From an uncultured Bacilli bacterium (lineage in GTDB: Bacteria > Bacillota_I > Bacilli_A > RF39 > UBA660): 64,000 bases of DNA. The position numbers and the translations under genes were made by a program. The DNA is taken from assembly GCA_910577505.1 (NCBI GenBank), contig CAJTLN010000005.1, forward strand, positions 1-64,000. Direction: 5' to 3'. The number at the start of each line of letters is the position of its first letter. The first letter of the stretch is position 1. Below the pieces are notes generated by a model that did not search any database, was not told the origin of the DNA, and worked only from the letters and a program-made list of their open reading frames with translations. Shown in pieces: positions 26,874-35,392 of the stretch.

Positions 26874-27956
26874 ATGAAAAAGAAAAATAAAAAAGTATTA
26901 AGAGTTTTCGAAGGGTTTGCTGGTTATGGTGGCGGAAGTTTTGCTTTAAATAGATTGAAAGAAAAATATCCGAATTTTGAATTTGAAGTTATAGGATATT
27001 CTGAAATAGATAAATATGCTTGTGAACTTTATGATTTAAATCATAGAGATTCTAAAGGTAATTTAATAAATAATTTTGGTGATATAACTAAATTAAGTCC
27101 AGATAATGTGCCTGATTTCGATATTTTTATGGGTGGATTCCCTTGTCAACCATTTTCAACTGCTGGTATGCAAAGAGGTGAAGATGATCCTTATGGTAGA
27201 GGAACATTATTTCAACATATTATGAGAATTTGTAAAGTGAAGAAACCTAAATATATATTATTAGAAAATGTAAAAGGTTTTTTCTCAAAAAAATTCGAAT
27301 CTACAAGAGCTCAAATGGAAGAAATGTTAAGAAATATGGGATATGTAATGAATATTACAGATGAAGCAGAGTCGCCTTTACGTGTTTCTTTATTGAATAG
27401 CAAGGATTATGGTGTTCCACAAAATAGAGAAAGAGTTTGGATGTTTGCTAGACTTGGAGGACTACCATTGAACTTTTCTATGGAACCTGAAAAGAATTTA
27501 AATGGTTTATTTCTGGTGGATTTTTTGGATCCTATTGAATACGTTCCAAAAGAAATGTATTTATCCGAAAAGCAAATTGAACATTTAAAGGAAAAACATA
27601 GTATTGAAAGTTTTTTTGTTGAGAAGCCTTTATGCTTTGATGTGTATAATAAAAAAATAAAAACAGATGGTTATTCTATAACCATTACAATGCCTGAGCA
27701 TAATAGTTTGAGAGTAATAGAATCGCATAAAAATAAAGAAATAGTAAGAAAAATGTCAGTTACTGAACAATTTAGATTAATGGGACTTGAAGGATTAGAT
27801 GTAAATGGAAGAAAAGTTGATATAGTATTCGGTAATCAATCATATACACAATTATCAAAAAGAGCTGGTAATGGATGGGATGTTAATTTAGTAACTATAT
27901 TACTTGAACATATTTTTTTACAATTAGCTGAATTTGATGAAAATTGGATTAAATAA
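26874..27956 (+). CDS. C5-cytosine DNA methyltransferase of an LlaJI-like system
   Basis: 360-residue m5C methylase. FEGFAGYGGGSFAL is motif I, GGFPCQPFSTAG (motif IV, catalytic Cys), LLENVKGF (VI), QNRERVW (VIII) and GNGWDVNLV (X) are all present, with a short target-recognition region (about 215-300). Start ATG 26874 follows GGGGTG; ATG 26862 gives four more residues. It is 12 bases upstream of the McrB-like gene. It should protect the host against the restriction subunits that follow. LlaJI carries two methylases; here there is one. Confidence 0.9.
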   Translation: MKKKNKKVLRVFEGFAGYGGGSFALNRLKEKYPNFEFEVIGYSEIDKYACELYDLNHRDSKGNLINNFGDITKLSPDNVPDFDIFMGGFPCQPFSTAGMQRGEDDPYGRGTLFQHIMRICKVKKPKYILLENVKGFFSKKFESTRAQMEEMLRNMGYVMNITDEAESPLRVSLLNSKDYGVPQNRERVWMFARLGGLPLNFSMEPEKNLNGLFLVDFLDPIEYVPKEMYLSEKQIEHLKEKHSIESFFVEKPLCFDVYNKKIKTDGYSITITMPEHNSLRVIESHKNKEIVRKMSVTEQFRLMGLEGLDVNGRKVDIVFGNQSYTQLSKRAGNGWDVNLVTILLEHIFLQLAEFDENWIK

Positions 27957-27968
27957 GGAGGAATATAA

Positions 27969-29765
27969 ATGAAATTAGATCTTGGTTCAATTACATTTAA
28001 TATGTTGATTAAAGATGGTGGAGGTACTCCCTCTTGGGGAACTGCTTTAGGACAAAATAGTAATTATAATTACTCAGTTTCAGGGGTTGAAGAATTGTTA
28101 ACTTCGATGGTTTATTGTGTAACAAATATCAATAATGTTTATTGTCCCTTGGGTAAAGGAGGAAATCAGCAACAAAATTATAGTTATGAAATTGCATCAC
28201 TATATAATAAAGTTTACGCAAATGGAATATTAATACCAAATGCACAATTTGTTTTATTAGTTGTAAAAAAAGTTAAAGGGGATTATCATGTAGGACGTAG
28301 AACGTTAAAATATAGTTCTAAAATTACTTATGATGAGCAATATATAAACGAAGATTGTTTTAATAAAATTGCAAGTACATTGGGAATTTCATCAGATGGA
28401 TCATGGCTTATTCATTCTTTGCATACTGAAAATCAAGATGAATTACATTTTGATGTTATAGTTGCTGACAAGAGTTCTAGGATGGAATTTCGGACTTCCG
28501 ATGAACGAAAGCAATACATCTTAAAGTTGTTACAGGATAATGATGTCACTATTCCGACAGAAGCAAATAGAAAAAAACAATATAGGCAATGGTTAATAAA
28601 CTTTAAAGAATTAGCAGATGAGACCATTAATAATTATGTAAGATATATAGATTATATAAAAGCAAAAGGATTGACTAAGTTTGATTTATATTCTGTAGAT
28701 GATATATCTATTTTAATTGATTTAATTGATAAATTTAAAAATGATGAGTCATATAAAAAATATAACAATGATAACAATAGAAATCCATACAATGCTCTTA
28801 TTAATTATGTTGAGTTTATGAAAAGTGAAGTAGTAATATCGATAGGTGCTTATAATATGATTTATTATGGAACACCTGGTTGCGGAAAAAGTTATAAGGT
28901 AAATACTGATTTTAATGAAAATGATTATTTGGTTTATAGAACAACATTTCATCCTGAATATTCTAATAGTGATTTTGTTGGGCAAATTATTCCTAAAACA
29001 GGTAATAATGGAGAAATAAACTATGAGTTTCAAGAAGGAGCATTTACTCTAGCTTTATATGAAGCTATGAAAAATCCATCAAAAAAAGTTTGTTTAATTA
29101 TAGAAGAAATAAATAGAGGAAATGCTTCTGCTATATTTGGTGATATTTTTCAGTTATTAGATAGAAAAAAAGATGGATCTAGTGTATATAGTATAAACAA
29201 TGAGCCAGTACAACATTATTTAAATAAAAGGGGAATTAATGTGGATAAAATAGCAATTCCATCTAATATGTGGATTATTGCAACTATGAATACTAGTGAT
29301 CAAAATGTGTTTTATTTGGATACAGCATTTAAGAGAAGATGGAGAATGCATAGAATCATTAACGAATTTAATAAAGAAGAGGAATATGATAATAAATTGT
29401 CCTCAATGTATATTCCTGGTTCTAGTTATACTTGGGAAGATTTTATAACAAAAATAAATGTAGAAATAATGAAAAAGAATCCGACAGGTTTAAATAGTGA
29501 AGATAAACAATTAGGAGTTTACTTTGTAACAGAAAATGAATTATCAGAAGTTCCTGTAAATAACGATAAAGAAACTATGGATAAGTTTATTGAAAAAGTT
29601 TTATTATATATATGGGATGATGTAGCTAAATTAGATCCAACCTTATGGTTTGACGATAATATCAATTCGTTTGATGAACTTGTTAAGTCATATTATGATA
29701 ATAAATTATGTGTTTTTAAAGATTTGTTTAAAGATCAAAACAATGAGTCACATCCAGTGTTGTAA
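27969..29765 (+). CDS. McrB-like GTPase subunit of restriction complex
   Basis: 598-residue AAA+ GTPase of the McrB/LlaJI R1 type, the motor that drives the partner nuclease along DNA. YGTPGCGKS (301-308, Walker A), LIIEEINRGN (about 376-385, Walker B) and ATMNTSDQ (about 438-445) correspond to the McrB consensus signature. The first 280 residues are a separate region with SWGTALGQ...GVEELLTSM; it is probably the DNA-target reader (inference). AAGGAGGAA precedes the ATG. The stop is directly followed by the ATG of the next gene, so translation is coupled. Confidence 0.88.
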   Translation: MKLDLGSITFNMLIKDGGGTPSWGTALGQNSNYNYSVSGVEELLTSMVYCVTNINNVYCPLGKGGNQQQNYSYEIASLYNKVYANGILIPNAQFVLLVVKKVKGDYHVGRRTLKYSSKITYDEQYINEDCFNKIASTLGISSDGSWLIHSLHTENQDELHFDVIVADKSSRMEFRTSDERKQYILKLLQDNDVTIPTEANRKKQYRQWLINFKELADETINNYVRYIDYIKAKGLTKFDLYSVDDISILIDLIDKFKNDESYKKYNNDNNRNPYNALINYVEFMKSEVVISIGAYNMIYYGTPGCGKSYKVNTDFNENDYLVYRTTFHPEYSNSDFVGQIIPKTGNNGEINYEFQEGAFTLALYEAMKNPSKKVCLIIEEINRGNASAIFGDIFQLLDRKKDGSSVYSINNEPVQHYLNKRGINVDKIAIPSNMWIIATMNTSDQNVFYLDTAFKRRWRMHRIINEFNKEEEYDNKLSSMYIPGSSYTWEDFITKINVEIMKKNPTGLNSEDKQLGVYFVTENELSEVPVNNDKETMDKFIEKVLLYIWDDVAKLDPTLWFDDNINSFDELVKSYYDNKLCVFKDLFKDQNNESHPVL

Positions 29766-30992
29766 ATGAAGAAAATAAAAAATTTAAGAGATATATGTGT
29801 TGTTTCTACTAATACAATTAATGATACTTTTGTAGGAATTAAGTTTATAGATGATGGGGTTGAAGTCTCTTTTCCTTTGGGATATGAAATACCAGAAGGA
29901 AATAACGAATGTAGAAAAAGTATTATAAACTTAGTGAAAACAATTTCTGTTGGCAAACGTTTAATTAATAGTGACTCTAAATTATCGATGAGCAATGGAA
30001 AAGAAGAGGAAGTGCCGTTTAATTCTTTTATTTGGATAATTAATGATTATTTGAATAATGGTTTATATACTGATAAAGAAAAAATATATAAGCAAAATCA
30101 AAATGGTAAGATTAATTGGAAAAAAACACTTAATACTAAATTTTATATTAGCGGAAATAATATTGTTTATTTAAATCCATTTGTTGAAAAAAATACACTG
30201 GCTGATAATATAATTACAGATATTCATGCTTATTGTATTAAAATTAGTGTAGAATATATTGGGTGGATTTTTGGAAATATTCCAGTTCCAGAAAATAATA
30301 TAAATGTAGATAAAATTAAATATTATACTACAATTTTGAATAAAGAACTTGTTCTTTCGTTTGATGATAGGAAAAAAACTTTATTAGTAAATTTGAAGAA
30401 AGTATTAGAAATGAGTAGTGGAAGTGATAAAACTAAATTTCACAATTATGGTATTGCTCGATATGAATATATATGGGAATATATGGTAAATAAGGTATAT
30501 AGTAATGAGAATGTAGATAAATTTTTTCCAAATTCTAAATATGAATTGATAGGTCTTGATAATCCAATAGAAGTTTCTAGCTTGAGACCTGATTCAATTT
30601 TATCAGTAGAAAAAGATATTTATATATTGGATTCAAAGTATTATAAATATGGAATTACTCATAATCCTCTTCATTTGCCAAATACTGCTTCTGTTCAAAA
30701 GCAAATTGTTTATGGAGAACATATAGAAAACAATTATAATTATGATAACATATATAATGCGTTTATATTGCCTTTTAACAGATATAAGAATCCATTTGGA
30801 TTAAATAATAACATTGAATATGTTGGTTTTGCTAAGAGTAGTTGGAAAAATGAAAATAGTAATAAATATTATGAGAAAGTTTCAGTTATTTTGATTGATA
30901 TGAAATATTTGATTGATTGTTATACGAGTTGTACATATAATAATATCGATAAATTAATTTCATCTATTCAAAAAGTGGTTGATACTTTTTAA
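29766..30992 (+). CDS. LlaJI-type restriction endonuclease subunit (PD-(D/E)xK)
   Basis: 408-residue nuclease partner of the McrB-like motor. The N-terminus has VSFPLGYEIPEG as in the LlaJI R2 family, and the C-terminal domain has the catalytic set LRPDSIL (Asp276) and YILDSKYY (Asp289-x-Lys291), that is PD...DxK. It takes the place of McrC, but the presence of a cognate methylase makes this a restriction-modification system and not a modification-dependent McrBC. It starts at the base after the McrB stop and has no obvious separate ribosome site. Confidence 0.88.
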   Translation: MKKIKNLRDICVVSTNTINDTFVGIKFIDDGVEVSFPLGYEIPEGNNECRKSIINLVKTISVGKRLINSDSKLSMSNGKEEEVPFNSFIWIINDYLNNGLYTDKEKIYKQNQNGKINWKKTLNTKFYISGNNIVYLNPFVEKNTLADNIITDIHAYCIKISVEYIGWIFGNIPVPENNINVDKIKYYTTILNKELVLSFDDRKKTLLVNLKKVLEMSSGSDKTKFHNYGIARYEYIWEYMVNKVYSNENVDKFFPNSKYELIGLDNPIEVSSLRPDSILSVEKDIYILDSKYYKYGITHNPLHLPNTASVQKQIVYGEHIENNYNYDNIYNAFILPFNRYKNPFGLNNNIEYVGFAKSSWKNENSNKYYEKVSVILIDMKYLIDCYTSCTYNNIDKLISSIQKVVDTF

Positions 30993-31048
30993 TAATTAGA
31001 GTTACATTCTTAGATGAAAATTGTAAAAAGATGTTGTCTAAAAAAAGT

Positions 31049-31080
31049 AAACTTAGAAATTATTTCTTAAGTTTTTTGTT
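31049..31080 (+). terminator. Terminator of the restriction operon
   Basis: AAACTTAGAAAT (31049-31060) pairs with ATTTCTTAAGTTT (31062-31074), one bulge, followed by T's; 57 bases past the last stop codon. Confidence 0.6.
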
Positions 31081-31727
31081 TTTTATCTAGAAGTGACGCA
31101 AAATAATATTCCTATTCTACAATATGTATTATATTTTTTTAAAGATGTAATATTATTGTTGTATAACTTTTTTTTAGAATAGCATGGAAATATTCCGTTG
31201 GTTAATCATCTATTGGTGTATCTTTACGAGATATAAAAATACTTATATCATTAGATTAATAAATAACTTTGTATTCAGAAGATGTTTATTGAAATATTTG
31301 ATCGCTGTGAATGATTAGTTTTTCACATTTTTTCTTATATTGCTTTATTTATTGTATTTGTTACTAACTTAGTATTATTAATTTTAGATATTTGATAAGC
31401 AATTCTATCATATAAATCTATTATTGAGATAAGTAAGTTTATTTATCATTAAATATTAAGTGTTGTAAAATATTATTATGTTTCTATTAATGATAATAGG
31501 AGCGATATATGTATGCAAAAATATTTTTTAGATATTAATCTGATTGGTAATGTTGATAATTTAAAACCATGATTAAATATGATGTATTAGTAGAAATTAC
31601 TTTTAAATATAAAAAATATAAATTTGGCTAGAGACCTATATGATGAACAAGAAAAAACATCAAGTAAACTTTATTTATTTGGCAAAAAATACTATAATAT
31701 CATTAATTAGTTTTTGGCGGTGATTAA
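31081..31727. pseudogene. Decayed DNA with remnant reading frames
   Basis: About 650 bases with no intact gene. On the + strand, ATG 31513 (after AGGAGCG) gives 19 codons and overlaps ATG 31569 (20 codons) by ATGA; a third frame (31594-31710, ...LARDLYDEQEKTSSKLYL) follows. These could be fragments of one gene split by frameshifts. On the minus strand there is a 35-codon frame (about 31336-31443, with DLYDRIAYQISKINN). None is recognisable. The region separates the restriction operon from the retron. Confidence 0.45.
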
Positions 31728-32873
31728 ATGACAAAAATAAATTTTGATATTGAATGTGATAGAATTATAGATACAATGAATTTGAAAAGATATGAACAGA
31801 ATAAAAAGGAAATTTTAAAAAATGCTATTTTAAGATATATTGATAATGGAACTACTTTAAAAGAAAAAGAATATATCTTAAATTTAGTAAAAAATATATC
31901 GTGGTATTGGAGTACTCAAATATCAGATTATTTTTGTGGTATAATAAATAAATATTTTAATCGTATGGATACATTAATAATAGATTATACCGATGAAAAA
32001 AAGATGAGCCCTTATTCTAATAGTGCATCAGAAATTTCACATTGTTTATCAAATTATGGTATTATTATGGATGACGAATTTGTCAAAATTAAAGATTTAA
32101 AGGATATTTCAACTAATATAACAACTTTAATTTTAATAGACGATTTTATTGGGACTGGTAGTAGTATAATAAAACAAATTAAGTGCATAGATGAAATGGG
32201 AATAAAAAATAAGAAGATAATAATATTGAGTTATATATGTCATACTATAGGAAAACAGCAAATTGAAGAATATCATTCACAAAATCAATTGTTTTTACAT
32301 TTTGAAAAATTGGAAAAAAGCTATTTATATAAAGGTATGGAAAAAGATTTAGTCAGATATATTGATAGTGTTTGTCGTCGTTGTAAAATAAGTGAATTGA
32401 GATATGGATATGGCGAATGTGGCAGTATGGTATCTATAAATTTTGTTTCACCAAATAATAATTTATCCATGTTATATGGAAGAAATATTGATGATTGGGA
32501 TTCCTTATTAGATAGAAACTTGAACTTAATTGTATTACATGAAAGAAAAATTAAGGTGTTGGCTAGGAATCAATATATATTGAGAAATTTTTATAATAAA
32601 AGTCTTAAATCTGAATTGACCTTTGACGAATTTAAACTTTTGTTATTGATATATAATTGTTCTGGAATTAGCGAAGATTTGTTGAAAGAATTTCATTTTT
32701 GTGCTACTATAGATGAAATAAATGAATTGATTGATTCATTGAGATGTAAAAATGTATTAAATAATGAATATTATTTATCAATTAGTAATAGAGAAATATT
32801 AAAAAAATTAAGAGCTCTAGATGATAGATTAAGTAAAGATTATAAAAAGAAAAAAAATAAAAAATTTTATTAA
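31728..32873 (+). CDS. Retron-associated phosphoribosyltransferase-like effector
   Basis: 381-residue protein. Residues about 60-215 have a phosphoribosyltransferase fold with the PRPP-binding motif LILIDDFIGTGSS (134-146). The C-terminus (about 300-370) looks like a winged helix (LTFDEFKLLLLIYNCSGI...LIDSLRCKNVLNNEYYL). Retrons with a PRTase-like protein plus DNA-binding part form a known class (type III in the published retron classification, from memory). It lies one base before the predicted msr-msd RNA and 229 bases before the reverse transcriptase. It is predicted to be the toxic arm of an anti-phage unit, activated when the msDNA is disturbed. Confidence 0.82.
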   Translation: MTKINFDIECDRIIDTMNLKRYEQNKKEILKNAILRYIDNGTTLKEKEYILNLVKNISWYWSTQISDYFCGIINKYFNRMDTLIIDYTDEKKMSPYSNSASEISHCLSNYGIIMDDEFVKIKDLKDISTNITTLILIDDFIGTGSSIIKQIKCIDEMGIKNKKIIILSYICHTIGKQQIEEYHSQNQLFLHFEKLEKSYLYKGMEKDLVRYIDSVCRRCKISELRYGYGECGSMVSINFVSPNNNLSMLYGRNIDDWDSLLDRNLNLIVLHERKIKVLARNQYILRNFYNKSLKSELTFDEFKLLLLIYNCSGISEDLLKEFHFCATIDEINELIDSLRCKNVLNNEYYLSISNREILKKLRALDDRLSKDYKKKKNKKFY

Positions 32874-32874
32874 T

Positions 32875-33095
32875 GGCACATTCCAGGATTTCATTGTCGA
32901 TTCGATAATGGTGTATTTAGGTTTCTAGATAATCAGTAAAAACCAAATTTATAATTTGTTTTTACTGGTCATAAAAATAAAACAAATAGAAATTTTCCTT
33001 TATGGAAAATTTCATAATAAACCCCGCGCAGCAATTGCTTGCGCTTGGGTATTTGTTTTATTATTATTTGTTGTAACAAGTTAGGCTGGGATGTG
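32875..33095 (+). ncRNA. Retron msr-msd non-coding RNA
   Basis: Between effector and RT lies a highly structured 220-base region. Closing repeats a1 (CACATTCCAG, 32877-32886) and a2 (CTGGGATGTG, 33086-33095) pair over ten bases with one G-U. Inside are a small hairpin (32892-32910), a long hairpin CAGTAAAAAC.../...TTTTTACTG (32934-32967), and a 13-pair stem AATAAAACAAATA (32976-32988) / TATTTGTTTTATT (33050-33062) that encloses the perfect hairpin GAAATTTTCC/GGAAAATTTC (32989-33013) and a GC-rich hairpin (33021-33049). The branching guanosine is probably G32886 or G32887. Template limits are inference. Confidence 0.82.
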
Positions 33096-33102
33096 TTTTT
33101 TT

Positions 33103-34128
33103 ATGGAAAATTATGATAAATATAAAGAGAAAATTTTGAATGCTAGTAAATTAAATCAGAGTAAAAAAGAATATTATTTGACTATTGCAGAGAGACTTTA
33201 TAATAATGGATTTCCCGTAATTTTAAACTCGTATCATTTGTCGAATCTAGTTGGTATTAAGTGGAATATATTAAAAAAACTAATTAATAATAATTTAAGT
33301 TTTTATCATAAATTTTATATTACTAAGAAAGATGGAATTTCTAAACGTGAAATATTATCACCGAATCAAGAATTATCTTATATTCAAAAATATATTTGTA
33401 CAGAAATATTAAATAAAGTTAGAATAAGTGATGCGTGTTATGGTTTTGTTTCAGGTAAAAATATTATAGACAATGCTAAAAAACATTTAAATTCAGAAAT
33501 GATATTAAATATAGATTTGAAAGACTTTTTTCCTAGCATTGGTTCAGATAGAGTTTATTATATTTTCAAGAAACTATGTGGATATGATAAAACTTTATCA
33601 TTTTGTTTGACAAAATTAGTAACATATAAAAACATGGTTCCGCAGGGAGCTTGTACAAGTCCAATTATTTCAAATATAGTTTTATATATGTTAGATATTA
33701 GATTGCTTAAATTAGCAGAAAAAAATAATATTAATTATACAAGATATGCAGATGATATTACTTTTTCAGGATCAAAAAATCAGATAAACCAGAAATTTTA
33801 TAGATTAGTTAGAAAAATAGTAGAAGATGAAGGGTTTAAAATAAATAGTAAGAAGGTTCATTTTTCTTCTGAAAGTCAAAGGCAAGAGGTAACAGGTTTA
33901 ATAATTAATAATGGTAATATTAGGATTAAAAGAAGTTATATTAGAAAAATAGAACAAGAACTTTATTATATAGAGAAATTTGGCTTAGAAAATCATATTA
34001 AAAACATGGGAATAAATAACGCTTTTTATATTGAACATTTGAAAGGAAAAATAATGTTTGTAAGAGAAGTGAATATTGATAAAGGAAATAGGTTGTTGGA
34101 AAAATTTGATTATTTGAATTTGGATTAA
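33103..34128 (+). CDS. Retron reverse transcriptase
   Basis: 341-residue retron-type RT. It has the retron-specific region X motif NAKKH (124-128), the palm motifs LNIDLKDFFPSI and YADDITFS (catalytic YADD 215-218), PQGACTSP, and VTG (263-265) of region Y, which recognises the msr RNA. All catalytic aspartates are present. ATG 33091 (adds MCFF) lies inside repeat a2, so ATG 33103 is more likely; the ribosome site is poor in both cases. It should synthesise a branched RNA-DNA from the upstream transcript, in a complex with the PRTase-like protein. Confidence 0.93.
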   Translation: MENYDKYKEKILNASKLNQSKKEYYLTIAERLYNNGFPVILNSYHLSNLVGIKWNILKKLINNNLSFYHKFYITKKDGISKREILSPNQELSYIQKYICTEILNKVRISDACYGFVSGKNIIDNAKKHLNSEMILNIDLKDFFPSIGSDRVYYIFKKLCGYDKTLSFCLTKLVTYKNMVPQGACTSPIISNIVLYMLDIRLLKLAEKNNINYTRYADDITFSGSKNQINQKFYRLVRKIVEDEGFKINSKKVHFSSESQRQEVTGLIINNGNIRIKRSYIRKIEQELYYIEKFGLENHIKNMGINNAFYIEHLKGKIMFVREVNIDKGNRLLEKFDYLNLD

Positions 34129-34249
34129 AAAATAGTATTTATAAAAGAATATTTGATAATCGTAAATGAATTCTATATGTGTGATGAACGTATAATTATT
34201 TTATCAATGATTAGTAATATAAAAAGATTATATAAGGAGACCATAGTAT

Positions 34250-34753
34250 ATGAAATTAGATAATTTAGAATGTATAAATAGTAATATTAATATAGATGAA
34301 TATATAACTAATAGAGATATAGTTAAAGATAATATGGAATATCCTGATTGGTTAGGAGATTTTAATAGAGAAGATTTATGTAATATGTTAGATAATAATA
34401 CTAAGATATGGATGTATTATAATGATAAGAGGCTAGTATGTAGTATGATGTTAATACCTTCTACTAGGAAAGACTTAGTAAAGTTTGGATTAGATAATTT
34501 AGATTATGAGAAAGTAGTAGATTATGGTCCTATGTTTGTTAATCCTAAGTATGTAGGTAATGGATTACAGTATCAAATGTTAGAAGTATTAGATGAGTAT
34601 TCTAAGAAGTTAGGTTATGAGTATGCTATTAGTACTATACATCCAGATAATATGTATTCTATTAAAAATTTTGTTAAGGTTGGATTTGTATTAGTTAGTA
34701 CTAAGGAGTTTAAGCGTGGGGTTAGGAATGTGTATTTAAAGGAGCTATGTTAA
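34250..34753 (+). CDS. GNAT N-acetyltransferase
   Basis: 167-residue GNAT-fold protein. MFVNPKYVGNGLQYQML holds the acetyl-CoA loop (VGNGLQ, a variant of QxxGxG/A), followed by YAISTIHPDNMYSIKNFVKVGF. AAGGAGA precedes the ATG and a terminator follows, so it is monocistronic. It lies between the retron and the PIN/ASCH operon. It could be an island gene or a core gene; substrate unknown. Confidence 0.78.
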   Translation: MKLDNLECINSNINIDEYITNRDIVKDNMEYPDWLGDFNREDLCNMLDNNTKIWMYYNDKRLVCSMMLIPSTRKDLVKFGLDNLDYEKVVDYGPMFVNPKYVGNGLQYQMLEVLDEYSKKLGYEYAISTIHPDNMYSIKNFVKVGFVLVSTKEFKRGVRNVYLKELC

Positions 34754-34754
34754 G

Positions 34755-34785
34755 AAAGCGATGTAGGAGATACATTGTTTTTGTA
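34755..34785 (+). terminator. Terminator after the GNAT gene
   Basis: AAAGCGATGTA (34755-34765) and TACATTGTTT (34771-34780), with one G-T pair and a bulge, then T's. Confidence 0.65.
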
Positions 34786-34804
34786 TATTTTGTAATAGAG
34801 GTTG

Positions 34805-34813
34805 TGATATAAT
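34805..34813 (+). promoter_or_regulatory. Extended -10 promoter for the P-loop/PIN/ASCH operon
   Basis: TGATATAAT. Transcription should start near 34820, immediately ahead of a hairpin with a T-run. Confidence 0.55.
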
Positions 34814-34822
34814 AATTATATT

Positions 34823-34849
34823 AAGTATCATTTTAATGATACTTTTTTT
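34823..34849 (+). terminator. Leader terminator-like hairpin (possible attenuator)
   Basis: AAGTATCATT (34823-34832) / AATGATACTT (34835-34844), ten perfect pairs, then seven T's (34843-34849). It lies between the promoter and the ribosome site (GGTGAT) of the first gene. The upstream GNAT gene already has its own terminator, so this one could attenuate the operon. Confidence 0.6.
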
Positions 34850-34858
34850 GGTGATAAT

Positions 34859-35392
34859 ATGGATAAAAAAATAATTTTGTTGACAGGAATTCATGGTGTT
34901 GGTAAGGGATATCTTGCAGAACAGATTAAAGATAAAGTAAAGATTCCAATATATGAAGCTAGTGATTTAATAAAGAAAATAGCTAATGATGTTGAGACAC
35001 ATAAAAAAGTCAAAGATATTAAAAAAAATCAAAATATTTTGTATGAATCTATTAAAACGGTTGTTCTTGACGATTTTTTTATACTTGATGGTCATACCTG
35101 TTTATTGAATAAAGATGGAAAAATTGAGAAGATTGATTTGATTTCATTAAAAAAGTTAAATATTATTGGAGTTATTTGTTTATATGATGATGCTAAACAA
35201 ATAAAAAAGAGGTTAATTAAAAGAGATAGCTATATCTATAGCGAAAAGCTATTAACAGAATTTCAGCAAGCAGAATTGTCTAATGCTAAGCAATTAGCTT
35301 TAGAACAAAAAATTCCTTTCATGAAATATAAAGCTAATTCTAATATAGAATTAATAATGGATTTTATAAGAGGAATTATGGAGGATATATGA
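34859..35392 (+). CDS. P-loop NTPase (adenylate-kinase/AAA-like)
   Basis: 177-residue P-loop protein. LLTGIHGVGKG (residues 7-17) is a Walker A motif, and DDFFILDGHTCLLNKDG gives a Walker B-like strand and a following acidic position. The size and the KKRLIKRDSYIYS-like lid segment resemble the adenylate kinase/AAA_17 group of small kinases. It overlaps the next gene by four bases (ATGA). Kinase or regulator of the downstream PIN protein (inference); no substrate can be named. Confidence 0.72.
   Translation: MDKKIILLTGIHGVGKGYLAEQIKDKVKIPIYEASDLIKKIANDVETHKKVKDIKKNQNILYESIKTVVLDDFFILDGHTCLLNKDGKIEKIDLISLKKLNIIGVICLYDDAKQIKKRLIKRDSYIYSEKLLTEFQQAELSNAKQLALEQKIPFMKYKANSNIELIMDFIRGIMEDI

Noticed and set aside
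28749..29033. Minus-strand frame opposite the McrB-like gene
   Set aside because: Lies opposite the Walker A region of a well-supported gene and has Ile/Phe-rich noise composition.
26874..30992. Modification-dependent McrBC system
   Set aside because: A cognate C5 methylase is directly upstream and the nuclease resembles LlaJI R2 more than McrC, so restriction-modification is the better reading.
32875..33095. Repeats between effector and RT as CRISPR or as plain terminators
   Set aside because: There are no regularly spaced direct repeats; the inverted repeats close one composite RNA and fit a retron msr-msd.
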